A stretch of DNA of 64,000 bases from Streptomyces parvus (GCF_032121415.1 NZ_CP135078.1:62001-126000), one strand, 5' to 3'; shown: positions 9,724 through 19,516, numbered from the stretch's first letter. The notes: generated by a model not told the origin, from the letters alone. Numbers and translations: made by a program.

Positions 9724-9778
9724 TGAGTGCCTGCTTTCAATCCTGAGCTGCGCGTTTGCCCAGCTCAGGATTCGAACA
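9724..9778 (+). repeat. Direct repeat block, copy 2, with 12-bp hairpin
   Basis: Same ends as copy 1 (TGAGTGCCTG and CCCAGCTCAGGATTCGAACA). Here 9739-9750 (AATCCTGAGCTG) pairs perfectly with 9761-9772 around a 10-nt loop, which could terminate the MerR transcript. Together the two copies bracket the ene-reductase/merR pair. Confidence 0.8.
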
Positions 9779-9912
9779 GAGGCGGCTTGGGTTGCTCCGG
9801 TGACGACATCAGCAATTCCGCTGACGGCCCCCGGTGGCGATGAGCGGATTCGCCCAGGCCCGAAGAATCGGGCGGCTCTGGGTGGCGGTGGTGACCGTCA
9901 CCGCCATTTCGA

Positions 9913-10692
9913 TCAGTCCCGTTGCGCTTCGCGAGAGTCCGGTTGTCCGCTTCTGCGCGAGCTCCTGCGGGTGATTCGCCTGGTCATGAGCGTGATCGCG
10001 GCCCAGGTGATGAGCGATTCCGAGTGTTGGATGAGCCGTTCGTAGTCCCGCGCGTGTCTGCGGGCGTGCATGATCCAGGCGTGTAGGGCTCGCCGACCCA
10101 GCGCCGGGGCAGAACGACGAACCCGGGGACGTTCTTCGGTCGGCTGACGGTCTTGATCGTCAGGTCCAGGTAAGTCTTGGCCCAGGTCACGAGCTGTCCG
10201 GCATAGGCGGAGTCGGCCCAGACGATAGTGATCTCGGGGTGCATCAGCCGCAGCCGGAACAGCACTTCCTTGGCTGCGTTGCGGTCGGTCATGTCGGCCG
10301 GGGTGACCATGACGAACAGCGGCAGGCCCTTGGTGTCCACGACCAGGTGCCGCTTGCGGCCGTTGATTTTCTTGCCGGCGTCGTAGCCGCGGGAGTCCTT
10401 GCCGACGGTGTCGGCGGCCTTGATCGACTGAGAGTCGATGACGGTGGCGACCGCTCCGGGAGCCCGGCCCATCTCGCGGCGGATCCGCTTGCGGAGCTGG
10501 TCACGGATCTGACCGACGACCCCACAAGCGGCCCAGCGGGCCATGAACCCGTAACACGTGCGCCACGGCGGGAAGTCCCTTGGCAGGGCCCGCCACTTGC
10601 AGCCGGTGTCCACGACATAGCGGATCGCGTCCACGATCTCCCGGCGGGGATGCTTCTCGGGACTGCCGCCTGCCTTCGTTTCGCAGGCCGGT
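9913..10692 (-). pseudogene. IS5-family transposase remnant, 5'-truncated and frameshifted
   Basis: From about 10692 the minus strand reads PACETKAGGSPEKHPRREI, then a DDE transposase: VIDSQSIKAADT (first Asp), GKKINGRKRHLVVDT and VWADSAYAG (second Asp). Near 10088 the frame slips after PRRWVG and continues as AWIMHARRHARDYERLIQHS to a stop at 9913, so the region of the third acidic residue is broken. The first 25 or so residues expected for the family are missing and are replaced by the GGDEF gene fragment. The insertion sequence is dead unless the shift is programmed or an error. Confidence 0.85.
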
Positions 10693-11000
10693 GGGTCCTG
10701 GACCTGGCCGCAGACCGCCGCCAAGCCCGCCTGGAGCAGCTGGTCCGAATGCTGCACACCCTGGTCGTCCTGAACGACGGCCGCACGGTCGACGTCGCCG
10801 CGTCGGTCGGCGCAGCGGCTCCGGACGGGCTGAGCACCCGGGACCTGACCGCGTTGCAGAGGGCGGCCGACGCCGCTCTCTACGACGGCAAGCACTCCGG
10901 CAGGGCCGTCGTCGCCACGGCCGCGCACGCGACCACGCCGTCCATCAACGGCCGCCGGGCCGGCCGCCTGGGCACCACCGTGTGGGGGCGAGCCGCATGA
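10693..11000 (+). pseudogene. GGDEF-domain protein, C-terminal fragment
   Basis: Reads VDVAASVGAAAPDG and LQRAADAALYDGKHSGRAV, the C-terminal third of a GGDEF (diguanylate cyclase-like) domain, then a basic tail ending GTTVWGRAA. The N-terminus and the GGDEF signature itself are absent because the IS5 remnant abuts at about 10693. The TGA overlaps the ATG of the ASCH gene (ATGA), so the two were one operon. Related tails occur near 26622-26752 and 38205-38240. Confidence 0.75.
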
Positions 11001-11440
11001 GCGTCGCACCCCTGCCCGAGGGCGACTGGATCCGCGGCATCAGCATCAAGCAGCCCTGGACGGCGGCGATCCTGACCGGCGCGAAGCTGGTTGAGAACCG
11101 CCCGCGGCGCTGGTCCTGGCGCGGGTGGGTGCTCCTGCACGCGGGCCAGCAGATCGACCGCCCCGCCCTGCGCATGCCGCTGGTCGCCCGAACGATCCGC
11201 GACCGCGAACTGGTCACCGGCGCGGTTATCGGCATCGCCCGGATCACCGACTGCCACCAGGACCCCGACGGCGCGCGGCTCTGCTCCCCCTGGGCTCACA
11301 CCGAGGCCTGGCACCTCGAGCTCGCCGACGTCCAAGAGCTGCCCCTGCCCGTCCCCGCACGCGGGCAGCCCGACCCGTGGAAGCCGACCGACGACTTGGT
11401 CGACCAGGTCCTCCAGCAGCTGCCCGCCTTCCGGCCGTGA
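10997..11440 (+). CDS. ASCH-domain protein
   Basis: 147 aa from ATG 10997. The ASCH fold signature is visible: IRGISIKQPWTAAILTGAKLVENRPRRW near the N-terminus, then GWVLLHAGQQ, and later GAVIGIARITDC. ASCH domains bind RNA or modified bases and some are RNA-processing enzymes; no specific role can be assigned. It is coupled by overlapping start and stop codons to the GGDEF fragment before it and to the small cysteine protein after it. Confidence 0.75.
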   Translation: MSVAPLPEGDWIRGISIKQPWTAAILTGAKLVENRPRRWSWRGWVLLHAGQQIDRPALRMPLVARTIRDRELVTGAVIGIARITDCHQDPDGARLCSPWAHTEAWHLELADVQELPLPVPARGQPDPWKPTDDLVDQVLQQLPAFRP

Positions 11441-11764
11441 CCCGCACCCGAGGTAAGAAGCCGTCGGTGGAGCCGGGCTTGATCCCGGCCCCCGGCGGCC
11501 TCCTCGACTGGCGCAACGCTCAGCATTTCGACCGCTGGCAGAACCGCTCCTGCGCCCTGTGCGAGCGGCCCACACCGATGCGCTCCCACGCAGGCGAGCC
11601 GGTCCATAAGAGCTGCGCCGAAACGTGGATCGCGGCCAACCCAACTGGCGCCGTGTGCTGGACATCGCCGAGTCCCTCGCTGACCGCGGGCACCTGAGCG
11701 GTGACGAGGCATCCGATCGTGCCGACCTGCCCAACCCGCCTGAACTGGACCCGTCCCACAGCTG
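11437..11764 (+). pseudogene. Small Cys-rich protein, frameshifted
   Basis: GTG 11437 overlaps the stop of the ASCH gene. The protein has CALCERPTPMRSHAGEPVHKSCAETW, a probable zinc site. Near 11637 the frame shifts by one base; the other frame continues NWRRVLDIAESLADRGHLSG and ends at TGA 11764. Function not recognised. It belongs to the GGDEF-ASCH operon. Confidence 0.6.
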
Positions 11765-11901
11765 ATGGCCGGAGTCCGGCACACGCTCATCACCCGAGCC
11801 GCAGAACATCACCTCCACCTTCAAGAAACGAAGGGCATTTTGAAGATCGCAGGGTTCCCCTCTCTGCCGCGTCGCGGCCGTGGTCGTTACGGTACCGGCC
11901 A

Positions 11902-12567
11902 TCAGGAGGCGGCGAGTTGGTTGATGTGGGCTGTGGCCAGCACTCGGCGGGACACGCCGCCGCGTGCGGTCCGGATCATGGCCTGGCCCAGTTGCAGGCT
12001 CGTGGTGACGTAGCGCGGCGCGATGCGCCGCAGCACCGGGTAGAGCGGGCCGATCACCTTGTACAGCAGGACGTAGGACGCAGTCTTCGCCGTGGTGCCG
12101 GGGAGAGGAAGGATGAACGCGGGGCGGAACATGTGTGCCCGCGGTGACAGCTCCAGCAGGGCGTTCTCCGTTTCGCCCTTGACGCGTGCCCACATCATGC
12201 GGGTCTTGCCGGTGCCGTCGGTACCGACGCCGGAGACGTAGGTGAAGACGAGGCCGGGGCTGGCGGTCAGCAGGGCGCGGGCGGCGGCCAGGGGGAAGTC
12301 GTAGGAGACCAGACGGTAGTCTGCCTCGTTCATGCCGACGGCGGAGGTGCCCAGGCAGTAGAAGCAGGCGTCGAAACCGGCCAGATGGTCCTGGACCGCG
12401 GTGAAGTCGGTGAAGTCCTCGTGGTGGAGTTCGCGGAGCTTGAGGTGGGCACGACCAGTGGATGTACGGCCTATGGCGAGGACGTCGGTGACCTCCTCGT
12501 CGCGCAGGCAGGCTTCCAGCACTCCCTGCCCAACCATGCCGGTGGCTCCGAAGATGACAATGCGCAC
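11902..12567 (-). CDS. NAD(P)-binding oxidoreductase (HTATIP2/atypical SDR-like)
   Basis: 221 aa from GTG 12567, with an AGGATC ribosome-binding stretch upstream. The N-terminus RIVIFGATGMVGQGVLEAC is a Rossmann GxxGxxG dinucleotide-binding loop. CFYCLGTSAVGMNEADY and FTYVSGVGTDGTGK follow, as in the HTATIP2 group. The active-site Tyr is not obvious, as is common in these atypical short-chain dehydrogenases. Substrate unknown. It lies beside an aldo/keto reductase fragment. Confidence 0.85.
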   Translation of the reverse strand: MRIVIFGATGMVGQGVLEACLRDEEVTDVLAIGRTSTGRAHLKLRELHHEDFTDFTAVQDHLAGFDACFYCLGTSAVGMNEADYRLVSYDFPLAAARALLTASPGLVFTYVSGVGTDGTGKTRMMWARVKGETENALLELSPRAHMFRPAFILPLPGTTAKTASYVLLYKVIGPLYPVLRRIAPRYVTTSLQLGQAMIRTARGGVSRRVLATAHINQLAAS

Positions 12568-12639
12568 AGTGATCCTTTTTCTGCCGTACGGGGTGGTCGG
12601 CCGGATTGCCTTGGATGGGTCAGACGGGGAAGCGGACGG

Positions 12640-12779
12640 TAATCGGTCAGGACCGCCTCGGAGGTCTCGACACTCGACCCCCAGCCGTGGTCCTCGCCGA
12701 ACGTCATGGTGCCCAGCCCCAGGGGGCTGACCCGAAGCCCGGAACGGCCGAGCGTGATGTAGGAGTCCAAGGACCTCAA
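12640..12779 (-). pseudogene. Aldo/keto reductase, N-terminal fragment
   Basis: Minus-strand ATG 12779 begins MRSLDSYITLGRSGLRVSPL and continues GLGTMTFGEDHGWG, the typical first 40-odd residues of an aldo/keto reductase. Homology then stops near 12640 and the rest of the roughly 330-aa enzyme is missing. This indicates a deletion between it and the oxidoreductase downstream. Confidence 0.8.
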
Positions 12780-12868
12780 GAGGTTTCCCCTTCATGGCGA
12801 ACGGGAGCGGTTGCGTGGCCGCGAATGTCGCCCGGGCCACGCGACCGCTTCCGCCGGGGGTGGGGGTG

Positions 12869-13795
12869 TCAGACCGTCGCGTGCGCGGTCTGCGCCGCGA
12901 GGTTCTGGGTGAAGAACGGGAGGAGTTCGGTGGTGACCTGGGGTACGTAGCGGTCGTAGAGGTCGACGTGACTGGCTCCTTCGATCCAGTGCAGCCGCTT
13001 GGGCTCGTTGGCCTTCTTGACCGCTTCCTCGGACATCCAGGCGGTGGCCGCTTCGTTGCCGGCGACCATCAGGAGCGGTCGCGGGGCGAGCAGACCGATG
13101 AGGTGGAAGGCGTCGAAGTTCATGATCTTGTCGACGCTGGAGAAGGTGAACTCGTCGGCCTGGCGCGGGTGCCGGCCGCGGTCGGTGCTGTAGTACTCCC
13201 AGGCTTCGTAGGAGTAGCGGCCGCCGGCGCGTGCCTCTTCCTCAGTCGGGCGCACGGACATCGTCGGGAGCGGCTCGCCGGCCGCCTCGGTGGTGCGTGC
13301 CGCGGCCGCCGCGTCGAGCAGCGCCTGGAGGGCGGCGGGGTCCTGGGTGCCGTCGGGGCCGACCCGGAAGTACAGTCCGAGGTCGACGGCGCCGGCCGTC
13401 GCGACCGCGCGGATGCGGTGGTCGGTGACCGCGGCGGGAATGACGTAGCCGCCGGAGGCGCAGATGCCCAGGGCGCCGATCCGGTCGGAGCCGATCTCCG
13501 GGCGGGTGGTGAGGTAGGAGACGGCGTTCTTGATGTCCTCGACACGCTGGGCGGGGTCCTCGGTGCCGCGGGGGGTGCCGCCGCTCTCGCCCTGATAGGC
13601 GGCGTCGTAGGTGAGCGCGACGAATCCGGCGTCGGCAAGTCGCTGGGCGTAGGCGTCGGCGGTCTGCTCCTTGACGCCGGCGCCGGGATGAGCGACGACC
13701 ACGGCGGCGAGCGGGCCGTCGGCAGCGGTGTCGGGGGTGTACAGGTGGCCGGCGAGGGTGATCCCGGCGCTGGTGAAGGTCACATCGGTTCGCAT
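12869..13795 (-). CDS. Alpha/beta hydrolase (dienelactone-hydrolase/YcjY-like)
   Basis: 308 aa from ATG 13795 (MRTDVTFTSAG). VVVAHPGAGVKEQTADAYAQ forms the oxyanion-side loop, GALGICASGGYVIPAA the nucleophile elbow with Cys or Ser, and EGASHVDLYDRY carries the catalytic His. This matches short hydrolases of the dienelactone hydrolase/YcjY type. Cytoplasmic; substrate unknown. It is divergent from the MmyB-type regulator with a 130-bp intergenic region, so they are probably co-regulated. Confidence 0.88.
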   Translation of the reverse strand: MRTDVTFTSAGITLAGHLYTPDTAADGPLAAVVVAHPGAGVKEQTADAYAQRLADAGFVALTYDAAYQGESGGTPRGTEDPAQRVEDIKNAVSYLTTRPEIGSDRIGALGICASGGYVIPAAVTDHRIRAVATAGAVDLGLYFRVGPDGTQDPAALQALLDAAAAARTTEAAGEPLPTMSVRPTEEEARAGGRYSYEAWEYYSTDRGRHPRQADEFTFSSVDKIMNFDAFHLIGLLAPRPLLMVAGNEAATAWMSEEAVKKANEPKRLHWIEGASHVDLYDRYVPQVTTELLPFFTQNLAAQTAHATV

Positions 13796-13925
13796 GACCC
13801 CACCGTGCTCGCTGTGACCCGTGTTCGGGAGAGGAAGGTTCCTGCCTGGGGAAAGGCGTGCCGGGGAAGATTCTTTCCCCCCTTGACGGCCCGAGTCCGC
13901 GGCACGGTGGAAGCATAGTGGTGTC

Positions 13926-14804
13926 ATGTCCGATTCGCGTTCATCCCGATCCGAGTTCGGTGCTTTCCTCAAGGCTCGCCGGGCCGAGCTGACGCCCGCG
14001 CAGGTGGGTCTCGTCGATGACGGGACCCTGCGGCGTGTCCCGGGGCTGCGCCGCGACGAGGTCGCCCGCCTTGCCACGATGAGCACCGATTACTACACCC
14101 GCATCGAGCAGGGGCGCGTGCGGGCCTCCGCGACCGTCCTTGCCTCCCTGGTGCGGGCGCTGCGGCTCGACGAGGCACAGCAGGCTTACCTGTACGAGCT
14201 GGCGGGCAAGACCCCCGCCCCGCGCCGCCGCGCTGGGCAGCGGGTGCGGCCGTCGGTGCAGTGGATGCTCGACGCCCTCGGCCACTTGCCGGCGATGGTG
14301 CTGGGCCGCTACAACGACATCCTCGCCTGGAACACGGCCGCAGCGGCCCTCTACCAGGACTTCGGCAAGCTGACGCCATCCGAGCGCAACTACACCAGAC
14401 TGCTGTTCCTCGACCCGGCCATGCGCAGCCTCTTCACCGACTGGGAGGACGCGGGCCGGCTCAGCGCGGCACTGCTGCGGATGGAGACGGCCAGCAACCC
14501 CGACGACCCGCGCCTGGCCACACTGGTCGGCGAGCTGTCGGTACGCAGCCCCGAATTCCGCGAGTGGTGGAACGGACGGATCGTCTCCCACACCACCTAC
14601 GGCCCCAAACGCTTCCGACACCCCCTCGTCGGCTCCCTCACCCTCGACTGCGACACCTGGGCCAGTCCGAACGACCCCGACGTCATGTTCATGGTCCTCA
14701 CCGCCGAACCTGGCACCCCTGAGGAGCACGCACTGCGGATCCTCAGCTCCTGGCAGACCATCCCCGCCCCGACTACACATCCGGCCGACACCCCCCACGA
14801 CTGA
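13926..14804 (+). CDS. XRE-family regulator with MmyB-like ligand-binding domain
   Basis: 292 aa. The N-terminal HTH (FGAFLKARRAELTP, VPGLRRDEVARLATMSTDYYTRIEQGR) is followed by the MmyB-like domain (LDALGHLPAMVLGRYNDILAWNTAAAALY) and a GSLTLDCDTW segment near the end. This architecture is very common in Streptomyces and usually represses or activates a divergent oxidoreductase or hydrolase, here the alpha/beta hydrolase. Start ATG 13926 is preceded by GGTGTC. Confidence 0.9.
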   Translation: MSDSRSSRSEFGAFLKARRAELTPAQVGLVDDGTLRRVPGLRRDEVARLATMSTDYYTRIEQGRVRASATVLASLVRALRLDEAQQAYLYELAGKTPAPRRRAGQRVRPSVQWMLDALGHLPAMVLGRYNDILAWNTAAAALYQDFGKLTPSERNYTRLLFLDPAMRSLFTDWEDAGRLSAALLRMETASNPDDPRLATLVGELSVRSPEFREWWNGRIVSHTTYGPKRFRHPLVGSLTLDCDTWASPNDPDVMFMVLTAEPGTPEEHALRILSSWQTIPAPTTHPADTPHD

Positions 14805-15002
14805 TCCGGCGGTCCGACGCGTCCGGATCCGCCACCCCATCGCCTTGGCGCTCAGGCACGCGGGACAGGTGGCCCCCAAAACGACCCTTTCTCGGAGCAA
14901 GATCAAGAACAGTCGACGGAAGCGGTCCGGGTCGCGGATTCACTGTCACAACTCGTTCTCACTCAAAAGTGGAACCAGGCATGTTCTGGGAAATGGGCGT
15001 TC

Positions 15003-15371
15003 TCAGCGTTGCCTCTCCAGGGTGAGGATGGCTCTGGCGATGACGGTCATGCGGGTGGGGCTGATGCGGGATCTGCGGAAGATCTGCCAGGACTTCAGTC
15101 GTGCCATGCCTCGTTCGACGGGTGCACGGGCTGCGGACAGAGCCCGGTTCGCGGTCTGTTCGGTGGTGGTGAGTTCGCCGCCTGGCGGGCGGCGCTTGGC
15201 GGTGGTGACCCAGCCGCCGGCACCGATGTAGGCCATGTCGGCCAGGATCGGGACGCCCTGGCGTACGCAGATCCGAAGGAGCTTGTGGGTGCGGGCGGCC
15301 GTCAGGTCGTGGGTTCGGCCCGGCAGCGCCGGCGACAGCCACAGAATCTCCCCGACCGGGTCCGTTCTCAA
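15003..15371 (-). pseudogene. DDE_Tnp_4-type transposase, C-terminal fragment
   Basis: Reads GEILWLSPALPGRTHDLTAA, VPILADMAYIGAGGWVTTAK, APVERGMARLKSWQIFRRSR and ILTLERQR at the end. This is the C-terminal third of a streptomycete IS5-superfamily transposase with the last acidic residue (VERG). It begins abruptly at 15371, where it overlaps the end of the next gene, so the N-terminal two thirds are lost. Confidence 0.85.
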
Positions 15372-15781
15372 TTGAGGTTGGGCTCCGCTGCCGTCTCAGC
15401 TGCGGTGCTGGGACCGGTCCCTGCAAGTCCTGTGCAGAGAAGAACATATGCGGTCAGAGCCAGGATCGGTATCTGGCCGCCCGTGCGGTCGATGTCGTCG
15501 ATGAAGTACCCCGAGAGCCCTACCCAGAACAGCCCACCGGTGGCCAGCATCACTGTGTTGCCGACCTCCCCCATCGCCCGCATGCCAGCCCACAGCACAA
15601 GGGGCATCAGAGCCCAGGAGGCGGCCGTCGTGACCAGGAATTCGAACGCACCGGAGAACACCGTGTCGCCTGCGGCTGCGCTGTCGCGGGCCCACGTGTA
15701 GCCGGAAGCCATGAGGGTGTGACTGGCCGCTGTGGCGGCGGTGACGGTCAGGGCCCCTTTGGCATGTCGTGCGTATCGCAT
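15368..15781 (-). CDS. Small membrane protein of unknown function
   Basis: 137 aa from ATG 15781 (MRYARHAKGALTV). Three or four hydrophobic segments are visible: LTVTAATAASHTLMA, FEFLVTTAASWALMPLVLW, TVMLATGGLFWVGLSGYF and IPILALTAYVLLCTGLAG. Not recognised. Its stop overlaps the transposase fragment, so the last residues may be new sequence created by truncation. Confidence 0.6.
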   Translation of the reverse strand: MRYARHAKGALTVTAATAASHTLMASGYTWARDSAAAGDTVFSGAFEFLVTTAASWALMPLVLWAGMRAMGEVGNTVMLATGGLFWVGLSGYFIDDIDRTGGQIPILALTAYVLLCTGLAGTGPSTAAETAAEPNLN

Positions 15782-15840
15782 GGCGGTGATCCTCGCTCTT
15801 CCTCGGCTGTGGGCCCGGCACGCATGCGCCAGGCATCCGC

Positions 15841-16575
15841 TCAATGCGGTGGAGGCAGCGGGTGCAGGGCGTTGCCGACTGTGCAACCGCCCTCTCCGGG
15901 CATCCGCTGGATACGGGGCGGCATCCATACTTCGGTAGTGCCCGGTTCTACGCGGGCGAGGAGGCAGTCCTGCGGGTCGAAGTGGTTACCTTGGACTGAC
16001 AGGAGAACGCCGACCCGCCCGCCGTACGCCTTCACCTCGGTACGGATCGCAGGATCCAGGTCGAGGGCGGCGAGCGTACGGCGCACCCTGGCCTCGTCCA
16101 CCTGGCTGCCCGCCGCCACCCGGGGAAGTGACGCGCGGAGCTCCTTGAAAGGCAGCCGGGGCGGTTCGGGTGGCGGAGCGAAAGACAGCGGAGGGCCATC
16201 CGGGCAGTCCACGTCGCGGGGGGCCTCCCCCCACCGCGACTTGGGAGACACTCGTACGGCGAAGCAGCGACGTACGACGATCTCCTGGACGTCGAACCAT
16301 TCGTTGTACGCCGATCCGGGCGTACGGACAATCACATCGACGCCGTCCCCGTCGTGTGTCGAAGTACCCGTCACCCGCAGTACCTCCACACCGTCGATAC
16401 CCGTGGCGGAGCGTCCGACCTCTTCCGCCGTGCGGGGGCGCTGGCTGCGCAGCAACTTACCCGCCCTCGTGGCCACCTCCCGCGCAACGTCCGTCGCCTC
16501 GACCTCGCTGGACTGCACCACGCCGCAGCCGGCAGTGAGCAGCAACAGCGGGGCTAGCAGCAGTAGTCGGCGCAT
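15841..16575 (-). CDS. Secreted lipoprotein of unknown function
   Basis: 244 aa. The N-terminus MRRLLLLAPLLLLTAGCG is a lipoprotein signal peptide with lipobox LTAGC, so the mature protein should be anchored to the outer face of the membrane. The body has VIVRTPGSAYNEWFDVQEIV and a proline-rich FAPPPEPPRLPF linker. Cysteines at CFAV, DCPD and DCLL could form disulfides. Function not recognised; it resembles uncharacterised streptomycete lipoproteins. Confidence 0.8.
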   Translation of the reverse strand: MRRLLLLAPLLLLTAGCGVVQSSEVEATDVAREVATRAGKLLRSQRPRTAEEVGRSATGIDGVEVLRVTGTSTHDGDGVDVIVRTPGSAYNEWFDVQEIVVRRCFAVRVSPKSRWGEAPRDVDCPDGPPLSFAPPPEPPRLPFKELRASLPRVAAGSQVDEARVRRTLAALDLDPAIRTEVKAYGGRVGVLLSVQGNHFDPQDCLLARVEPGTTEVWMPPRIQRMPGEGGCTVGNALHPLPPPH

Positions 16576-16637
16576 GACCCCACCCTTCCGGCGCCGCGCG
16601 CGACGGGCAGCCGCTCACATACTCAGACCGGTGTGGG

Positions 16638-17634
16638 TGATCGTACTCAGCCAGTGGGCGATCAGCCGCGGACGCCGGCTTCATGAGGTCGAGGACGCGG
16701 GAGGCACACCATCCCGGGTCCCACGCCACGGCCTCAACTCGGCCAGGGTCACTCGATCAGCCGACCGCAGCCCCGGCCAGCCGTGGCGGCCCGGTACCCC
16801 GGCGCCCGCGCCTGTCGATCACGACACCCCGACCGCGGACCTCCGCATCGGGTACGCGCGGTGCTCCAACCTCACCCAGGAACTCCAGTCGCAGCTTGAC
16901 GCGCTCGCCGGACACGGCATCCCACGGGACAAGATCTTCGCCGAAAAGATCAGCACCCGGATGCGGGTTCGCCCGCAGTTCGAGGCCGCGCTCGCAGCCT
17001 CGATGGAGATCAAGGCCCACGCCCCGCACTGCCGCGTCATCTTCACGGTGAACGAGATGAAGCGTCTGGGACGCGACGCCGCGGAGCTGACAGCGCTCGC
17101 TGATCACCTCACCGCCCACGGCCTGGTCCTGGAGATGCTCGCCGGCCCTCTCCAGGGGATGTACGACCCCAGTGGACCGGGGCGCCTGCTGTTCGGGTTC
17201 TTCGCAGCAATGGCGGAGACGGAACGGGAGAACATCCGGGAGTCCACCCTCGAAGGGCTGAACGCCGCGGCCCGCAAGGGCAACCACGGCGGCCGACCGC
17301 CGGTCATCACCGACGACATGCTGCACACCGTGCTCCGCCGCCGCGCGAACGGCGAGACCGTCGAGGACATCCAGCCCGACCTCCCCATCCCCGCTGGCCG
17401 CCGCAAGGGACAGAGCCCCAGCCTCTCCAGCATCTACCGGGCGCTGGCCGAGCACGAGAAGACCCAGGCGTACCCGGAGGCCGTCGAAACGGCACACGCC
17501 GACTTCACCGCCCTCCAGCAGCGCGACCGCGGCGCGAGGTCGTTGTCGAGCACCTGCACGTCCACCTGCCGCGCGTCCTCAAGACGCCCACCAGCCCCCA
17601 CACCGCCCACGCTGAGCAGGAGACCGCCCGATGA
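16638..17634 (+). CDS. Serine recombinase (resolvase/invertase family), frameshift near 3' end
   Basis: The resolvase domain begins near 16838 with LRIGYARCSNLTQELQSQLD; the serine follows ARC. It continues VNEMKRLGRDAAELTALADH and FFAAMAETERENIRESTLEG, with a C-terminal HTH (GRPPVITDDMLHTVLRRRANG). No ATG is in frame; GTG 16632 or 16638 are the nearest starts, so the start is uncertain. Near 17535 a one-base shift seems to have occurred: a second frame gives EVVVEHLHVHLPRVLKTP and stops at 17632-17634, overlapping the ATG of the next gene. A related tail lies at 54100-54215. Confidence 0.8.
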
Positions 17635-18118
17635 TCCGCCGCTTCCGCCGTTGCGGCCACGCCCCCGGCGCAATAACCGCCGAGGACCAGCCCGTCGTCG
17701 ACCAGTTCCAGGCGATGCTCACCGCCCTGCGCAACCCCGAGCCCTGGACACCAGACACAGGCAGCGCCCGGGACATCGCCGTGCGCGTCGGCCCGTTCGT
17801 GGAACGCGCGCAAACCCGCCCCGGCGACGACCACGGTCCCGACCTGATCGCCGTCACCCTGGTCCACCCCGACACCTCGCACGCCAACGCCTACCTCCGC
17901 GGCCGCCAGCTCGGCTACACCGAACGCGGCTGGCTGCGCTGCCCCACCACCGCGATCCTCGGCTTCTGGCAGCCCGGCTACGCGATGCTCACCCACGCCG
18001 CCAAGGGCCTGCCCCTGCCCGACGACATCGGCATGGCCCCCGCCCACTACGCCCTCTACATCGAGGCCCGCAAGCGCGACGACAGTCTCGACGGCTACAC
18101 CCTGCTCCGGCTCGGTCC
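17631..18118 (+). pseudogene. Hypothetical protein coupled to the serine recombinase, truncated by IS21
   Basis: ATG 17631 overlaps the recombinase stop. About 160 residues read well (EDQPVVDQFQAMLTALRNPE, NAYLRGRQLGYTERGWLRC, DDSLDGYTLLRLGPG) before the sequence changes to istA near 18118. Not recognised. Gene order suggests a recombinase accessory or an element-borne gene. Confidence 0.55.
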
Positions 18119-18960
18119 CGGAAGTCGACTCCCTCGCCGAGCTCAACGAGATGGTCGATCAGTGGGACCTGCGCGACGGGCACCGCCGGATCGGCTCGCG
18201 GCCGCGGACCGTGGATGAGTACTTCGCCGTCGAACAGCCGCTGCTGATGCCGCTGCCTCAGGAGCCTTTCGAGACGGGCCGGCTGTTCACGCCACGGGTC
18301 GACCGCTACAGCCAGATCAACGTCCGAACCAACCGCTACTCGGTCCCGACCCGTTTCATCGGCAAGCGGGTGCGCGTCGTCCTGCACGCCTCTCACCTGG
18401 TGGTCTACGACAGGAACGTCGAGGTGGCCCGGCACGAGAGGCTGATCGCGAAGGGCGGCTTGCGCCTGGACCTGGACCACTACCTCGAAGCCCTCATTCG
18501 CAAGCCCGGCGCTTTCCCCGGCGCGACGGCCCTGGAACAGGCCCGGTCCGCAGGCAAGTTCACCCCGGTCCACGACGCCTGGTGGGGCCCAGGCCCGCAA
18601 GGTCCACGGCGAGCGGGACGGCACCCGGGCGCTGATCGAGGTCCTACTGCTGAACCGTCACCTCGCCCACGAGCATGTCGTCGCGGGCCTGGCCACCGCG
18701 CTGCGGGCCGGCGCCCTGACCGCCGACGCTGTTGCCCTGGAGGCTCGCAAGGCCGCACAGGCGGAAGACGAGCCGATCATCGGCACATCCATTCCGCAGA
18801 TGCCCGGCAGGCGCCGGCGACCGTCACGCCGCTGCACGAGTGGCGCCTGGCACACCTTCCCCCGGACACCCGGCCGCTGCCGTCAGTGACCCCCTACGAC
18901 CAACTGCTACGACGCCGCCGCACCAGCGGCAGCGACCACCATGAGGGAGAAGCCCAGTGA
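18119..18960 (+). pseudogene. istA: IS21-family transposase istA, C-terminal remnant
   Basis: Begins with VDSLAELNEMVDQWDLRDGH without a start codon and continues with the IstA C-terminal region: RPRTVDEYFAVEQPLLMPLP, YSQINVRTNRYSVPTRFIGK and VARHERLIAKGGLRLDLDHY. After VHDAWW near 18590 the frame moves (KVHGERDGTRALIEVLLLNR, HLAHEHVVAGLATALRAG) and later moves back to end EGEAQ. The DDE core and HTH are missing, so this is a dead 5'-truncated copy. Its stop overlaps the istB start. Confidence 0.85.
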
Positions 18961-19493
18961 CCCTGCCCCGCCAGCGAGGCTTGACCGAGCAGGCCGCCGA
19001 CGCGGCGATCGACACCGCCTGCCGCCTGCTGCGGCTTCCGTCGATCCGCAACGAGTTCAACGAGATCGTCGATCGGGCGATCAAGGACCAGATGACCTAC
19101 CGCGGCTTCCTCGCCGAGCTGCTGATGACCGAGTGCGACGACCGCGCCAGGCGCCGTTCGGAACGACAGATCAAAGCAGCGGGCTTCCCACGGGAGAAGT
19201 CCCTGCGCGCCTTCGACTTCGACGCCAACCCGAACATCGACGCCGCCACCGTCCACACCCTCGCCAGCTGTGAATGGATCAAGAAGAGCCAGCTGCTCTG
19301 CCTGATCGGTGACTCCGGCACAGGCAAGTCCCACATGCTCATCGCCCTGGGCACCGAGGCCGCCATGAAGGGCTACCGCGTCCGCTACACGCTCGCCACG
19401 AAACTGGTGAACGAGCTGGTCGAGGCCGCTGACGAGAAGCAGCTGAACAAGACCATTGCCCGCTACGGCCGCGTGGACCTCCTCTGCATCGAC
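18957..19493 (+). pseudogene. istB: IS21 helper ATPase istB, 5' part, split by insertion
   Basis: GTG 18957 overlaps the istA stop. The AAA+ helper shows LIGDSGTGKSHMLIALGTEA (Walker A) and stops being IstB-like inside its Walker B: VDLLCID at 19493. The expected continuation (DELGYMELD) is found at 23255, across the recombinase-in-trio element. IstB normally loads and regulates the IS21 transposase. Confidence 0.92.
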
Positions 19494-19516
19494 CTATGCC
19501 GAGACCGCGACTATGC
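19491..19516 (+). repeat. RIT left terminal inverted repeat (26 bp)
   Basis: Starts GACCTATGCCGAGACCGCGA and continues CTATGC. It is the exact reverse complement of 23203-23228. Confidence 0.93.

Noticed and set aside
12794..13918. 374-codon plus-strand frame opposite the alpha/beta hydrolase
   Set aside because: Low-complexity Gly/Ala/Val product; the hydrolase motifs are on the other strand.
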